In this document: piece after piece, positions 28,813-39,226 of the stretch
Layout: the number at the start of each line of letters is the position of its first letter
How positions within the stretch are numbered: position 1 is the stretch's first letter
Origin: Paenibacillus humicola
GTDB lineage: Bacteria > Bacillota > Bacilli > Paenibacillales > Paenibacillaceae
Assembly: GCF_028826105.1 (NCBI RefSeq)
Contig: NZ_JAQGPL010000001.1
Coordinates: 1,700,501 to 1,764,500, forward strand
Direction of reading: 5' to 3'
DNA: 64,000 nucleotides
Translations under genes and position numbers: made by a program
Notes under the pieces: model-generated
Seen by the model: the letters and a program-made list of their open reading frames with translations, nothing else
What the model was told of the DNA's origin: nothing
The model's database searches: none

Positions 28813-31470
28813 ATGACCGAAAAACAACAGATGGCCGGAATGCCGACGACCTACGATCCGAAGGCGTCCGAGGCAAAATGGCACGACTATTGGCTGAAAG
28901 GGAACTATTTCGAAGCGGGCAAACGGCCGGACGCGCAGACGTTTACGATCGTCATCCCGCCGCCGAACGTAACGGGCATGCTGCATATTGGGCATGCGCT
29001 TGATTTTACGCTGCAGGATATTATGATCCGCGCTAAAAGGATGCAGGGCTACGACGCGCTTTGGCTGCCGGGCAGCGACCATGCCGGCATCGCGACGCAG
29101 ACGCGGGTCGAGCAGAAGCTGCGCGAGGAAGGCCTTACGCGCTACGACCTTGGGCGGGAAAAATTTCTCGAGAAGGTATGGGAATGGAAGGAGCAGTACG
29201 CGAATACGATTCGCGAGCAATGGGCGAAAATGGGGTTTTCGCTCGATTACTCGCGCGAACGGTTTACGCTTGACGAAGGGCTGTCGAAGGCGGTCCGCGA
29301 GGTATTCGTCCGCCTGTACGAGAAAGGCCTGATTTACCGCGGCAAAAAAATTATTAACTGGGACCCGGCGGCGCGCACGGCTTTGTCCGACATTGAGGTC
29401 GAATATAAAGAAATTAACGGTCACCTGTACCATCTGCAATATCCGCTGAAGGACGAAGGCGGCTTCATCACCGTCGCCACGACCCGGCCGGAAACGATGC
29501 TCGGCGACACCGCCGTGGCGGTACATCCCGAGGACGAGCGCTACCGGCACCTGATCGGGAAAAAGCTCGTGCTGCCGATTCTCGGCCGGGAAATCCCGAT
29601 CATCGCCGACGAATACGTCGAGAAGGAATTCGGCTCCGGGGCGGTCAAAATTACGCCGGCGCACGATCCGAACGACTTCGAGGTCGGCCTGCGCCACAAT
29701 TTGCCGCAAATCGTCGTGATGGACGAGAGCGGCGTCATGAACGACGAAGCGGGACCGTACAAAGGCCTCGACCGCGCGGAATGCCGCAAGCGGATCGTCG
29801 CCGACCTGCAGAGGCAGGGCGTATGCGTCCGCATCGAGGACCACGTGCACCAGGTCGGCCACAGCGAGCGCAGCGGCGCCGTCGTCGAGCCGTATTTGTC
29901 GACGCAGTGGTTCGTCTCGATGAAGCCGCTCGCCGATCAGGCGATCGAGGTGCAGCGATCCGGCAAAGGCGTCCGCTTCGTGCCGGACCGGTTCGAGAAG
30001 ATCTATTTGCAGTGGATCGAAAACGTCCGCGACTGGTGCATCTCCCGACAGCTCTGGTGGGGGCACCGCATTCCGGCGTGGTACTGCGACGCGTGCGGCG
30101 AAATGCACGTGTCCCGCGAGGATTTGACGGCATGTTCCTCCTGCGGGGGCGAATTGCGCCGGGACGAAGACGTGCTCGACACCTGGTTCAGTTCCGCGCT
30201 GTGGCCGTTCTCGACGCTCGGCTGGCCGGACGAGACGGCCGATCTGAAGCGCTATTATCCGACGGATGTGCTCGTTACCGGTTATGATATCATCTACTTC
30301 TGGGTCGCCCGAATGATCTTTACGGCGCTCGAGTTCACGGAACGGAATCCGTTCAAGGACGTGCTCATTCACGGTCTTGTCCGCGACGAGCATGGGCGCA
30401 AAATGTCCAAATCGCTTGGAAACGGCGTCGACCCACTCGATGTGATCGACAAATACGGCGCGGACGCGATGCGGTTCATGATCTCGACCGGCAGCACGCC
30501 CGGGCAGGATTTGCGTTTCCGCTGGGAGAAGGTCGAGCAGGCGCGCAATTTTGCGAACAAGATCTGGAACGCCTCGCGATTTGCGCTGATGAATTTGGAA
30601 AACGTCAAGGCGGAGGACATCGACATCAGCGTTACGCTGGGGACGGCGGACCGCTGGATTTTGCACCGGTTAAACGAAACGTCGCGCGACATCACCCGTC
30701 TCCTCGACGGCTACGATTTCGGCGAAACCGGCCGTCTGCTGTACAATTTCATCTGGGACGACTTGTGCGACTGGTATATCGAATTTGCAAAATTAAACCT
30801 TTACGGCAGCGACGCGGCTGCGAAGCGGGCGACCCAATCGGTGCTCGCCTACGTGCTGGACCGGACGCTCCGGATGATCCATCCGTTTATGCCGTTTATC
30901 AGCGAAGAGATCTGGCAGCATCTGCCGCATGAAGGCGAAACGATTCTGCTTGCGCCATGGCCGGCATACGATGCCGCGCTGGAAGCGCCGGAGGCGGTGC
31001 GCGAGATGGAGCTGCTGATGGATACGATCCGCGCCGTCCGCAATATCCGCGCCGAGGTGAACGTGCCGATGAGCCGGAAGATCGAGCTTCTGATCAAGCC
31101 GTCGGGCGAGGCCGAGGCATCGATTTTCAACCGGAACGAGGAATTTGTCAGCCGGTTCTGCGGCACATCGAAGCTGACGGCCGGACGGGAGCTGTCCGCG
31201 CCGGATAAAGCGATGACGGCCGTCGTTACCGGGGCGGAGCTCTATTTGCCGCTTGCCGGCCTGCTCGATATCGAACAGGAAATCGCGCGGCTGGAGAAAG
31301 AAATTCAGCATCTGAACGGCGAAGTCGAGCGGGTGGAGAAAAAGCTGGCCAACGAAGGCTTCGTCAAGAAAGCGCCGGCCAAGGTGATCGAGGAAGAGAA
31401 GGCCAAAATGGCGGATTACGCCGACAAGCGGAATAAAGTCCAAGCGAGGCTGGCGGAGCTGCGCGGATAG
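28813..31470 (+). CDS. valS: Valyl-tRNA synthetase
   Basis: 885 residues, class Ia. The ATP-binding signatures are HIGH (58-61, in [12 protein letters not shown]) and KMSKS (530-534). The editing (CP1) domain lies between them, and the C-terminal ~70 residues form the coiled-coil arm ([20 protein letters not shown]). GGAGGG is eight bases before the ATG at 28813; an in-frame GTG at 28804 overlaps that ribosome site. Expression is governed by the T-box leader, matching tRNA-Val charging. folC follows by 77 bases, the usual Bacillus order. Confidence 0.98.
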   Translation: MTEKQQMAGMPTTYDPKASEAKWHDYWLKGNYFEAGKRPDAQTFTIVIPPPNVTGMLHIGHALDFTLQDIMIRAKRMQGYDALWLPGSDHAGIATQTRVEQKLREEGLTRYDLGREKFLEKVWEWKEQYANTIREQWAKMGFSLDYSRERFTLDEGLSKAVREVFVRLYEKGLIYRGKKIINWDPAARTALSDIEVEYKEINGHLYHLQYPLKDEGGFITVATTRPETMLGDTAVAVHPEDERYRHLIGKKLVLPILGREIPIIADEYVEKEFGSGAVKITPAHDPNDFEVGLRHNLPQIVVMDESGVMNDEAGPYKGLDRAECRKRIVADLQRQGVCVRIEDHVHQVGHSERSGAVVEPYLSTQWFVSMKPLADQAIEVQRSGKGVRFVPDRFEKIYLQWIENVRDWCISRQLWWGHRIPAWYCDACGEMHVSREDLTACSSCGGELRRDEDVLDTWFSSALWPFSTLGWPDETADLKRYYPTDVLVTGYDIIYFWVARMIFTALEFTERNPFKDVLIHGLVRDEHGRKMSKSLGNGVDPLDVIDKYGADAMRFMISTGSTPGQDLRFRWEKVEQARNFANKIWNASRFALMNLENVKAEDIDISVTLGTADRWILHRLNETSRDITRLLDGYDFGETGRLLYNFIWDDLCDWYIEFAKLNLYGSDAAAKRATQSVLAYVLDRTLRMIHPFMPFISEEIWQHLPHEGETILLAPWPAYDAALEAPEAVREMELLMDTIRAVRNIRAEVNVPMSRKIELLIKPSGEAEASIFNRNEEFVSRFCGTSKLTAGRELSAPDKAMTAVVTGAELYLPLAGLLDIEQEIARLEKEIQHLNGEVERVEKKLANEGFVKKAPAKVIEEEKAKMADYADKRNKVQARLAELRG

Positions 31471-31547
31471 GATATCCGGACGGATGGGCGTCAGCTGCCT
31501 GTCCTGAAGGGGAAACAGACCGGAAGAGGAAGAAGGGACGAAAAAGC

Positions 31548-32924
31548 ATGGCAGATGCGCAGCAATCATCCGCAGCCGGGACGCTGGCCACGTACGAGGA
31601 AGCAAGAGACTGGATTAATGGACGGGTGCCGTTCGGCATCCGGCCGGGCTTGGAACGAATGATAAAGCTGATGGAAGCATTCGGCCGCCCCGAGCGCAGG
31701 CTCAAGTTCATTCATGTCGCGGGGACGAACGGCAAAGGCTCCGTCTGCGCTTATTTGACTAGCGTGCTGATCCGCTGCGGATACGGGGTCGGAACGTTCA
31801 CGTCCCCGTACATCACGAAGTTCACGAACCGTTTTCAATATAACGGAACGGATATCCCGGAGGAGACGCTGCTCCGGCTGACGAACGAACTGAAGCCGCA
31901 CGTCGAGGCCATCGCGGAGACGGAGCTTGGGCCGCCGACCATGTTCGAGGTTTCGACGGCTCTCGCGATCCTGTATTTCGCCACCGTCGAATATCCCGAT
32001 TATGTCGTATGGGAAACCGGCCTCGGCGGAAGGCTGGACGTCACGAACATTGTGACCCCCGTCGTGTCGGTCATTACGAACATCGGCCACGACCATATGG
32101 ACATTCTCGGCGATACGATCGAAGCGGTCGCGCGCGAGAAAGCCGGCATTATTAAGCCGGGCGTGCCGGTCGTGACGGCAGTCGGCCAGCCTGAGGCGGC
32201 CGATGTCGTGGCGCAAGCGGCTCAGGAGAAAAAAAGCAGCCTGTACCGGTACGGCGAAAAATTCGGCATTACCCCGTTGACGGCCCGAGAAGGCGAGCAG
32301 ACGTTCCGGTTCGACGGGCTGTTCCGCACGATCGAACCGCTCACGATTACGCTGAGCGGCGCTCATCAGCGGATGAACGCGGCCGTCGCGGTCATGACGC
32401 TTGAGGTGCTGCGGCAGTATTATGCGCTCATCCTGGACGACGAGGATCTGCGCGAGGGGCTGCGCACGGCCAAATGGCCCGGACGGCTGGAGACGATTTC
32501 CCGTTCCCCGCGGCTTTTGATCGACGGAGCGCACAATCCGGAAGGGGCGGAGACGCTGGCCGCCGCGCTGCGCGAAACGTACCGGTACGACAAACTTCAT
32601 TTGATGGCCGGGATGCTGGCAAATAAGAATCATCGCGACGCACTGCGGCATATACTACCTCTAGTGGATACGCTTGTGGTAACCGAGCCCGACTTCCGCA
32701 GAGCGATGCCGGCTGAAGAGCTGGCGGAAATCGCCGTCGCGCTCCGGGAGGAACTTGGCTGTTCCTTCGAGCTCATCGTGGAACCGAACTGGAAGCAGGC
32801 GCTTCGCCGGCTGCTGTCGCTGACCGGCGGCGGGGACCTTGCCGTTGTGACGGGAACGCTATATTTGATCGCCGATGTTCGCTCCCATGTGCTCTACAAT
32901 ACGGATTCTGAAAAAGGTTGGTGA
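31548..32924 (+). CDS. folC: Folylpolyglutamate synthase / dihydrofolate synthase
   Basis: 458 residues of the Mur-ligase superfamily. The P-loop GTNGKGS (59-65), the metal/ATP motif GGRLDVTN and [12 protein letters not shown] segment, and the C-terminal domain ([20 protein letters not shown]) are all present. It adds glutamates to folates and may also form dihydrofolate. The N-terminus [20 protein letters not shown] is typical of Bacillales FolC. It follows valS and runs almost directly into murC, an evolutionary relative, whose start is 7 bases after the folC stop. Confidence 0.96.
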   Translation: MADAQQSSAAGTLATYEEARDWINGRVPFGIRPGLERMIKLMEAFGRPERRLKFIHVAGTNGKGSVCAYLTSVLIRCGYGVGTFTSPYITKFTNRFQYNGTDIPEETLLRLTNELKPHVEAIAETELGPPTMFEVSTALAILYFATVEYPDYVVWETGLGGRLDVTNIVTPVVSVITNIGHDHMDILGDTIEAVAREKAGIIKPGVPVVTAVGQPEAADVVAQAAQEKKSSLYRYGEKFGITPLTAREGEQTFRFDGLFRTIEPLTITLSGAHQRMNAAVAVMTLEVLRQYYALILDDEDLREGLRTAKWPGRLETISRSPRLLIDGAHNPEGAETLAAALRETYRYDKLHLMAGMLANKNHRDALRHILPLVDTLVVTEPDFRRAMPAEELAEIAVALREELGCSFELIVEPNWKQALRRLLSLTGGGDLAVVTGTLYLIADVRSHVLYNTDSEKGW

Positions 32925-32931
32925 ACCGTCT

Positions 32932-34332
32932 TTGAATACGGCAGAACACGTTCATTTCATCGGCATCGGCGGTTACGGCATGAGCGCGATCGCGCGGGTA
33001 ATGCTGGAGCTGGGGTATACGGTTACCGGCTCCGACGTCGCGCGGCAAGAGCTGACGGAGAAGCTGGCGGCCAAAGGAGCGCGGATTTATATCGGCCATG
33101 AGCCCGAGCATGTGCGGGGAGCCGATCTGGTCGTCTATTCGACCGCATTATCGCGCGACAATGTGGAGCGGAAAGCCGCCGAAGAGCTGAACATCCCGAT
33201 TCTGCACCGCGCTCAAATGCTGGCGAGGCTGATGAACAACGGCAGGGGCGTCGCGGTTGCGGGCGCGCACGGCAAGACGACGACGACGTCGATGATTGCA
33301 CTCGTGATGGAGACGTGCAAGCTGGACCCGACCTATATCATCGGCGGCGAGATCGTGAATGTCGGAACGAACGCCAAAGCGGGCAAAGGCGAATACGTCG
33401 TCGCCGAGGCGGATGAAAGCGACGGCTCATTTCTCCAGTACCATCCGGCCATCGCCATTGTGACGAATATCGAGCCGGACCATCTGGAAAATTACGACGG
33501 CGATTTTGCCAAGCTGAAGGCGGCGTACGTGCAGTTCCTGAGCCAGGTGAAGGCGGACGGGAAAGCGATCGTCTGCGTCGACGACGAGAATGTGCGCGAA
33601 ATGCTGCCCCGGCTGCAGGCCGGGCCGCTCGGCGCCGCCGGGGTGCTGACGTACGCCATCGACCGGGACGCCGAATTTACGGCGGCGAACGTATCGCCGG
33701 GCGACCGGAAGGTTTCGTTCGACATGCTGCGCCGCGGCGTATCGCTCGGGCGGATCGAGCTGTCCGTGCCCGGCAGGCATAACGTGTATAACGCCATGGC
33801 GACGGTGATGACGTGCCTCGAAGCAGGCATTCCGTTCGAATCGATCGCTTCCGCCATCGCCTTGTTCCATGGCGCGAAACGCCGTTTTCAGGTGCTGGGC
33901 GAGGTGAACGATGTGCTGGTCATTGACGATTATGCGCACCATCCGACCGAAATCCAGGCCACCATCGACGCGGCGCGGGCGACCGGCAAGCGCATTATCG
34001 CGGTTTTTCAGCCGCAGCGGTATACCCGCACCTTTTTTCTGCTCGAGCAGTTCAGCCGGGCGTTCGCGGGCGCCGACGAGGTGATCATCACCGATATTTA
34101 TTCCCCGGCGGGCGAGCAGCAGATCGAAGGCGTTCATTCGCAGAAGCTGGTCGAGCTGATCGTCAAAAACAGCAACCCGAACACGTCCTACATTCCGACA
34201 AAGGAAGAAGTGCAGGAACGGCTGGCGGAGAAGGTCGCGCCGGGTGACCTCGTCATCACGATGGGCGCCGGAGACATTTGGAAAACGGCGGACGGGCTGG
34301 CCCGGACGCTGCGCGCCAGATACGGCTCCTGA
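32932..34332 (+). CDS. murC: UDP-N-acetylmuramate--L-alanine ligase
   Basis: 466 residues. The Rossmann-like motif [15 protein letters not shown] at the N-terminus, ATP P-loop [10 protein letters not shown] (from about 110), [10 protein letters not shown] and the C-terminal [16 protein letters not shown] identify MurC, which adds L-Ala to UDP-MurNAc in peptidoglycan precursor synthesis. The frame extends upstream into folC, but AAAGGTTGGTGA just before TTG at 32932 ([13 protein letters not shown]) gives a start consistent with family N-termini, so I use the TTG. Placement next to folC differs from the classic dcw cluster. A strong terminator follows. Confidence 0.95.
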   Translation: MNTAEHVHFIGIGGYGMSAIARVMLELGYTVTGSDVARQELTEKLAAKGARIYIGHEPEHVRGADLVVYSTALSRDNVERKAAEELNIPILHRAQMLARLMNNGRGVAVAGAHGKTTTTSMIALVMETCKLDPTYIIGGEIVNVGTNAKAGKGEYVVAEADESDGSFLQYHPAIAIVTNIEPDHLENYDGDFAKLKAAYVQFLSQVKADGKAIVCVDDENVREMLPRLQAGPLGAAGVLTYAIDRDAEFTAANVSPGDRKVSFDMLRRGVSLGRIELSVPGRHNVYNAMATVMTCLEAGIPFESIASAIALFHGAKRRFQVLGEVNDVLVIDDYAHHPTEIQATIDAARATGKRIIAVFQPQRYTRTFFLLEQFSRAFAGADEVIITDIYSPAGEQQIEGVHSQKLVELIVKNSNPNTSYIPTKEEVQERLAEKVAPGDLVITMGAGDIWKTADGLARTLRARYGS

Positions 34333-34399
34333 CGGCTTCGCTTTGGATTTGCTTTCTTTCCCGGAGCGATCGTTTGCATTTAGATGGTCCCTATCAGCC

Positions 34400-34448
34400 G
34401 GAAGGCCGTTCCCGCATCGACGCCGTTGCGCGGGGAGCGGCCTTTTCC
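34400..34448 (+). terminator. Terminator of murC
   Basis: AAGGCCGTTCCCGC (34402-34415) pairs with GCGGGGAGCGGCCTT (about 34430-34444) with small bulges, then TTTCC. Confidence 0.75.
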
Positions 34449-34513
34449 ATTGTCATAACTCTCTCAACGCATTCATAGACTTTTACTAGAATGCTGGACA
34501 AGGAGAGAGGACG

Positions 34514-35992
34514 ATGAACTCGAAAGCGCGCATTACGTATCGTTTCGATAAACAAAACGGAATTCGCCTGGAGCCGCAGCAAAAGGAGCAAAAGGCAGCC
34601 AAGCCGGCCCTGGGGAAGACGATTGTGCCTTTGTTCGGAGAGGAAATGAACTTTACGTCGGAGATCGGACCGTGGAACAGTCCGTTTCAGGACGACGCCT
34701 TTGCGCTGGAGCAGCTGATCCGCGAGACGGACGGGCAGCGGGCCGATGGCGGGCGGGAGCCGGCGGAAAGTCCGGACGGAGCAGATATCGGGGCGGGCAA
34801 GAAGGACGGCTCGCAGCATCGCCTGGACTCGGCCGTCGGTGGCGGCAGCCGTTTCGTAAAAGGCTCCGAACGGCAGACGGCGGCCGAAGAGACGGACGGA
34901 CCGGACCTATATGAGTACGATTTTGTCCCGCTCGGCGATGAGGACGCCGGAATGCGGCGTCCCGACTTCGACGGGGAGGAAAACATCCATACGCCGATTA
35001 TCGAACTGGAAGAGGAAGGCGGACTGACGCCTTTCGTACCGGGGAAACACGCGGCCATACGGGGTGCCTTCTTCTCGGCGCCGGCGGCGAACTATCGAAC
35101 CACGCGGGGCCCTTCCTGGTTCAAGGTGTTTGCCTCGGTGACGGCGGCGGTCGCGACCGGCGCGTTGTTCGGCTATATGGTGCTGGCGCTGTTCGCCGGC
35201 GGCGACGGGGCGCAGATACCCGACCAGTCCGCGAAGGAGACGGCGGCGTCCGCAAGCGCCCCTGACGGTTCGGCCGCAGCGGGCGGGAAGCAGGGGGCTT
35301 CTGCCGCTGCGGGGACAGGCGCAGCGGGCGGCTCCGCCAGTAAGCCCGGAGCGGGACAAAACGGCGGCGCGGCCGCCCTCAAAGTGAACCTGCCTTCCGA
35401 ATCGTATTATGTGCTGCAGTACGGTGTTTTCAGCAGCCAGGACGGACTCGATGCGGCGGTCGGCGATTTGAACGCCAAAGGACTGGCGGCGGCGCCGCTT
35501 GCGACCGGCAGCGATTTTCGCGTTTATGTCGGGCTTGCCGCCGACAAGGATGGGGCTGCGCAGCTGCAAAACTCGCTTCCCGGCATGGACGTCTATATAA
35601 AGCCGGTCGACATCCCTTCCGTCGGCGCAGTCGCGTTTACAGGCGATGCGAAAAATATCGAGTCGTTTTTCAAACTAACCGGCGACCTGATTCGTCAAAT
35701 GGACGGGATGACCATCGGAGGGCTTACGGGCCAAACGGACAAATCCGCCGGAGACTGGCAGACGCTTCATCAGCAGTGGACGACGGCGGCCGGGAAGATC
35801 CAGCAGGGCTTGACGAGGGCAGCGGACAAAGACGGGCTGGCCAAGCTGGCGCAGGCGGTCAATTCCGCCGCGGTCGCCGCCGGGGAATATGCGAAGAAGC
35901 CTTCGGACGCCGCCTTGTGGACCGTTCAGGCGTCGCTGATGAAAGCGGTATTCGCGCAGAAAGATTGGTTTGCGTCGATGGATGCATTGTAA
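34514..35992 (+). CDS. spoIIB: SpoIIB-like SPOR-domain membrane protein
   Basis: 492 residues. A long hydrophilic cytoplasmic N-terminus (1 to ~198, acidic in places) is followed by one transmembrane helix (about 200-228), an Ala/Gly/Ser-rich linker, a SPOR domain (about 297-372, from YYVLQYGVFSSQDGLDA), and a ~115-residue C-terminal helical extension. SPOR domains bind denuded septal peptidoglycan. In B. subtilis the gene between folC and maf is spoIIB, which helps engulfment and septal peptidoglycan thinning; position and layout fit although the protein is about 160 residues longer. Orthology is inferred from synteny, not sequence detail. GGAGAGAGG precedes the ATG. Confidence 0.72.
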   Translation: MNSKARITYRFDKQNGIRLEPQQKEQKAAKPALGKTIVPLFGEEMNFTSEIGPWNSPFQDDAFALEQLIRETDGQRADGGREPAESPDGADIGAGKKDGSQHRLDSAVGGGSRFVKGSERQTAAEETDGPDLYEYDFVPLGDEDAGMRRPDFDGEENIHTPIIELEEEGGLTPFVPGKHAAIRGAFFSAPAANYRTTRGPSWFKVFASVTAAVATGALFGYMVLALFAGGDGAQIPDQSAKETAASASAPDGSAAAGGKQGASAAAGTGAAGGSASKPGAGQNGGAAALKVNLPSESYYVLQYGVFSSQDGLDAAVGDLNAKGLAAAPLATGSDFRVYVGLAADKDGAAQLQNSLPGMDVYIKPVDIPSVGAVAFTGDAKNIESFFKLTGDLIRQMDGMTIGGLTGQTDKSAGDWQTLHQQWTTAAGKIQQGLTRAADKDGLAKLAQAVNSAAVAAGEYAKKPSDAALWTVQASLMKAVFAQKDWFASMDAL

Positions 35993-36016
35993 TGCGCCGC
36001 TTTCCTGACGTATAAT
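35987..36016 (+). promoter_or_regulatory. Probable sigma-A promoter upstream of the DUF4321 gene
   Basis: TTGTAA (35987-35992), 18-base spacer, TATAAT (36011-36016). The -35 overlaps the stop codon of the spoIIB-like gene. Confidence 0.55.
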
Positions 36017-36052
36017 GAGTCGTGTCAAAACATGACGAAGGACGTTGGGCTG

Positions 36053-36295
36053 ATGAAGAAAAATGCTTGGTTGCTGCCGCTGTTCATCATAATCGGTTTG
36101 GTTGCGGGCGCGCTGGCGTCGCACTGGCTCAAGCCCGTCCGTGCACTTTCGTTTTTGACACACTCGGAGAAGGTGGATTGGACGCCGTCTGCGGATTTGC
36201 TTGTGGTCAGCTACAGCTTGAAGGTCCACATCGAACTGAGCCTGCTGAGCATCATCGGCCTGCTCGCCGCAATCTGGCTGTACCGAAAAATGTAA
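36053..36295 (+). CDS. DUF4321 family small membrane protein
   Basis: 80 residues with two hydrophobic helices: NAWLLPLFIIIGLVAGALAS near the N-terminus and a C-terminal segment ending GLLAAIWLYRKM. It matches the DUF4321 family of small Firmicute membrane proteins, whose function is unknown. The start at 36053 is favoured by AAGGACG nine bases upstream; an earlier ATG at 36032 has no ribosome site. It sits between spoIIB-like and maf with its own likely promoter. A link to envelope or division is suggested only by the neighbours. Confidence 0.8.
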   Translation: MKKNAWLLPLFIIIGLVAGALASHWLKPVRALSFLTHSEKVDWTPSADLLVVSYSLKVHIELSLLSIIGLLAAIWLYRKM

Positions 36296-36369
36296 CGCCG
36301 GCCTTGCGCCGGCGGCGCCGCAACCGCCCGTTTCAACAACGCAAGAAGCCATTCAGGAGCTGAATATTC

Positions 36370-37182
36370 ATGGCGGATTCGCCGCTGAATTCCCATTCGT
36401 TGAACGTTCGCCGGCTCGTGCTGGCTTCATCCTCTCCCCGCCGGCGGGAACTGGTCGAGATGCTGGACCTTTCCCTGCCGGTTCTCATTTTACCGACTCA
36501 TGCCGACGAAACTACGCCGCCCGGCTGGACGCCGGCGCAAATCGTCGAGCAGCTCGCCCTGCGCAAAGCGCGCGCGGCATTGCCGCTGCTGCAGGACGAA
36601 CCCGGTCATGCCGCGGATTCCGTTATTATCGGAGCGGACACGATCGTCGTCCTGGACGGCGAAGCGCTCGGCAAGCCGAGGGATACGGCTGCCGCTGCCG
36701 CCATGCTCGGCCGTCTTCAGGGACGGACGCACGAGGTGTACTCGGGCCTAGCCTGCATCGCCGTACGCGGCGGCTCCGAACAGGACCGCCAAATCCCGGC
36801 GCCGAATACGCGGCCGCCCGGGCAGCTTACCGCATGCGGCGAGGAAACCGGCGAAGCTGCGGAATGGTCCGGGGCCGGGTACCGGGTCGTTTCCCGCACG
36901 GAGAACGGCATGCCGGAGGCTGTCGCAGGCCATACGGTCAGCAGCGTCACCTTCAAGACGCTGAGCGACGAGGAAATCGAAGGCTATGCCATGACGGGCG
37001 AGCCGCTCGATAAAGCCGGAGCATACGGTATTCAGGGGCGCGGCGCGATTTTTGTCGAACGGCTGGAAGGGGACTTTTACAGCGTGATGGGGCTTCCCCT
37101 TCATCTGCTTTACCGGATGCTCCAGCTGTACGATATTCGTCCATTCCAGTCCAAGAACGATCCGAATCGATCCGCGAAATAG
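36370..37182 (+). CDS. maf: Maf-like nucleotide pyrophosphatase with long internal insertion
   Basis: 270 residues against roughly 190 for typical Maf proteins. The core is intact: LVLASSSPRRRELVEML (16-32), the THADET segment, GADTIVVLDGEALGKP (88-103), GRTHEVYSGLACIAV, and the C-terminal DKAGAYGIQGRGAIFVERLEGDFYSVMGLPL-type motif split over 214-243. Maf enzymes hydrolyse dTTP, UTP or modified nucleotides and are linked to septum arrest on overexpression. Between about residues 133 and 185 there is an extra low-complexity stretch rich in Gly, Pro and Glu, probably a surface loop, which accounts for most of the extra length. AGGAGC precedes the ATG. Neighbour order maf-radC-mreB is conserved. 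Confidence 0.92.
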   Translation: MADSPLNSHSLNVRRLVLASSSPRRRELVEMLDLSLPVLILPTHADETTPPGWTPAQIVEQLALRKARAALPLLQDEPGHAADSVIIGADTIVVLDGEALGKPRDTAAAAAMLGRLQGRTHEVYSGLACIAVRGGSEQDRQIPAPNTRPPGQLTACGEETGEAAEWSGAGYRVVSRTENGMPEAVAGHTVSSVTFKTLSDEEIEGYAMTGEPLDKAGAYGIQGRGAIFVERLEGDFYSVMGLPLHLLYRMLQLYDIRPFQSKNDPNRSAK

Positions 37183-37245
37183 TTCTTTCTTCCACTATTC
37201 GTTCTACCAGTTCGACCGAATGTAGTCCATTAGACCCAGGTTATA

Positions 37246-37254
37246 TGGTATACT
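37246..37254 (+). promoter_or_regulatory. Extended -10 element upstream of radC
   Basis: TG-G-TATACT (37246-37254), without a good -35. A GC-rich hairpin (GCCCGG-TTTA-CCGGGC near 37297-37312) lies in the leader before radC but lacks a T-run. Confidence 0.45.
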
Positions 37255-37381
37255 TTTTTACAGCCGATAAAGTAGCCGGCGAATGGAGGCCGCATAGCCC
37301 GGTTTACCGGGCAATTGTACCCGGTACCGGTACGCCTGCAGCCGCCGCGAGGCTCATTACATACGTAAAGGCTGTGAAATC

Positions 37382-38071
37382 GTGGAAGCGAATAACTATG
37401 TGCTGAAGGACATTCCATCCGAGGACCGACCGAGGGAACGCCTAATGAATAACGGCGCCGAGGCGCTCAGTCATGCCGAGCTGCTGGCCATTCTGCTGCG
37501 CACCGGCACGAAGCGCGAATCGGCCGTTCTGCTTGCCTCCCGGATTTTGAAGGAATGCGGGAGCCTGCGCGGGCTCGTCGATATGAGTGTCGGGGAACTG
37601 ACGGCGATCCGCGGCATCGGGCCGGCCAAAGCCGTGCAGCTGCGCGCCGGCATCGAGCTCGGGCGGCGCCTGGCCAGAAGCGCGGGCAGCGAAGCGCCGG
37701 TCATCCGCAAGCCTGAGGATGCGGCGGATCTGCTGATGGAAGAGCTTCGATATTTGAAGAAGGAGCATTTCGTCTGCCTGTTTTTGAACACGAAAAATCA
37801 GGTGATCGCCAGAGAAACGCTGTCGGTCGGCACCTTGAACGCCTCGCTCGTCCATCCCCGCGAGGTGTTTCGCGCGGCGATCAAATGCAGCAGCGCTTCC
37901 ATTATATGTATACACAATCATCCAAGCGGTGACCCCTCGCCAAGCCCCGAGGACATCGCGATGACGCGCCGTCTGAAGGAAGCCGGCGAGCTGGCCGGCA
38001 TCGATGTGCTCGATCATCTGGTGATCGGCGATAATCGCTATACCAGTTTGAAGGAGCAGGGATTCATGTAA
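37382..38071 (+). CDS. radC: RadC/YsxA family JAB domain protein
   Basis: 229 residues. N-terminal helix-hairpin-helix region ([19 protein letters not shown]) followed by the MPN+/JAMM metalloprotease-like domain with [18 protein letters not shown] near the C-terminus. Despite the name, a repair role is not supported for this family; activity remains unclear. GTG start at 37382 with AAAGGC upstream, opening [20 protein letters not shown], the usual family N-terminus. It lies between maf and mreB as in B. subtilis. Confidence 0.93.
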   Translation: MEANNYVLKDIPSEDRPRERLMNNGAEALSHAELLAILLRTGTKRESAVLLASRILKECGSLRGLVDMSVGELTAIRGIGPAKAVQLRAGIELGRRLARSAGSEAPVIRKPEDAADLLMEELRYLKKEHFVCLFLNTKNQVIARETLSVGTLNASLVHPREVFRAAIKCSSASIICIHNHPSGDPSPSPEDIAMTRRLKEAGELAGIDVLDHLVIGDNRYTSLKEQGFM

Positions 38072-38077
38072 TATAAT
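38048..38077 (+). promoter_or_regulatory. Sigma-A promoter of mreB
   Basis: TTGAAG (38048-38053), 18-base spacer, TATAAT (38072-38077); the elements overlap the end of radC and lie about 40 bases before mreB. Confidence 0.7.
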
Positions 38078-38117
38078 AAGAGGGATTGCCTTGCGCATAG
38101 AAAGGGAGAATAATCAT

Positions 38118-39152
38118 ATGTTTGGTGGCTTTTCGAAAGATCTGGGAATCGACCTCGGCACGGCGAATACCCTTGTTTATGTGAGAGGCAAAGGCATCGT
38201 CGTCAGAGAGCCTTCCGTCGTTGCGCTGCGCACCGATACGAAGACGATCGAGGCGGTTGGCGAGCAGGCGAAGAAAATGATCGGGCGCACGCCCGGCAAC
38301 ATCCGCGCAATGCGGCCGATGAAGGACGGCGTGATCGCCGATTTCGAAACGACGGCCACAATGATCAAATATTTTATCCGTCAGGCGCAGAAGCAGCGTT
38401 CGCTCTTTCCGCGTCATCCGAACGTAATGGTGTGCGTGCCCTCCGGCATTACCGCCGTCGAGCAGCGGGCGGTCAAGGATGCGACGGAGCAGGCTGGAGC
38501 CCGCGAAGCGTTTACGATCGAGGAGCCGTTCGCGGCGGCGATCGGCGCCGATCTGCCGGTATGGGAGCCGACGGGCAGCATGGTGGTCGATATCGGCGGC
38601 GGCACGACCGAGGTGGCCGTCATTTCGCTCGGCGGCATCGTCACGAGCCGTTCGATCCGGATTGCCGGCGACGAAATGGACGAAGCGATCATTCAATATA
38701 CTAAGCGTATGTACAATTTGATGATCGGCGAACGGACGTCGGAGCAGCTGAAAATGGAGATCGGCTCGGCGATGACGAGCGAGAAAGGCGAAACGATGGA
38801 AATCCGCGGCCGCGATCTCGTGACCGGACTGCCGAAAACGATACCGATTTCCGCCGACGAAATCACGGAAGCGCTCAGCGACACCGTGAACGCGATTGTC
38901 GAAGCGGTGAAGGTCACCCTGGAGAAATGTCCGCCTGAGCTGTCCGCCGACATTATGGACCGCGGCATCGTGCTGACGGGCGGCGGCGCGCTGCTCCGCA
39001 ACCTGGACAAGCTCCTGTCGCGGGAAACCGGCATGCCCGTCATCGTCGCGGAGAATCCGCTGGACTGCGTAGCGATCGGCACCGGCCGGGCACTCGACAA
39101 CATCGACTTGTTCAAAACAAGAGGAGGTCCGGTTTCCCGTTCCAAGCGATAA
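38118..39152 (+). CDS. mreB: Rod shape-determining protein MreB
   Basis: 344 residues, actin fold. Phosphate-1 motif [19 protein letters not shown] near the N-terminus, phosphate-2 [18 protein letters not shown], and the adenosine motif [18 protein letters not shown] are present. It forms membrane-associated filaments that guide the elongation wall-synthesis complex. Start at 38118 ([10 protein letters not shown]) with AAAGGGAG upstream; the TTG at 38091 extends the frame without support. First gene of the mreBCD-minCD-rodA series. Confidence 0.97.
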   Translation: MFGGFSKDLGIDLGTANTLVYVRGKGIVVREPSVVALRTDTKTIEAVGEQAKKMIGRTPGNIRAMRPMKDGVIADFETTATMIKYFIRQAQKQRSLFPRHPNVMVCVPSGITAVEQRAVKDATEQAGAREAFTIEEPFAAAIGADLPVWEPTGSMVVDIGGGTTEVAVISLGGIVTSRSIRIAGDEMDEAIIQYTKRMYNLMIGERTSEQLKMEIGSAMTSEKGETMEIRGRDLVTGLPKTIPISADEITEALSDTVNAIVEAVKVTLEKCPPELSADIMDRGIVLTGGGALLRNLDKLLSRETGMPVIVAENPLDCVAIGTGRALDNIDLFKTRGGPVSRSKR

Positions 39153-39226
39153 GGTCCGGCAGCGGGCGCGTTCGCGGGAACGCGCCTCGGGGAAAACGGG
39201 GAACGGGAATAGGCGGGTGAGAAACG

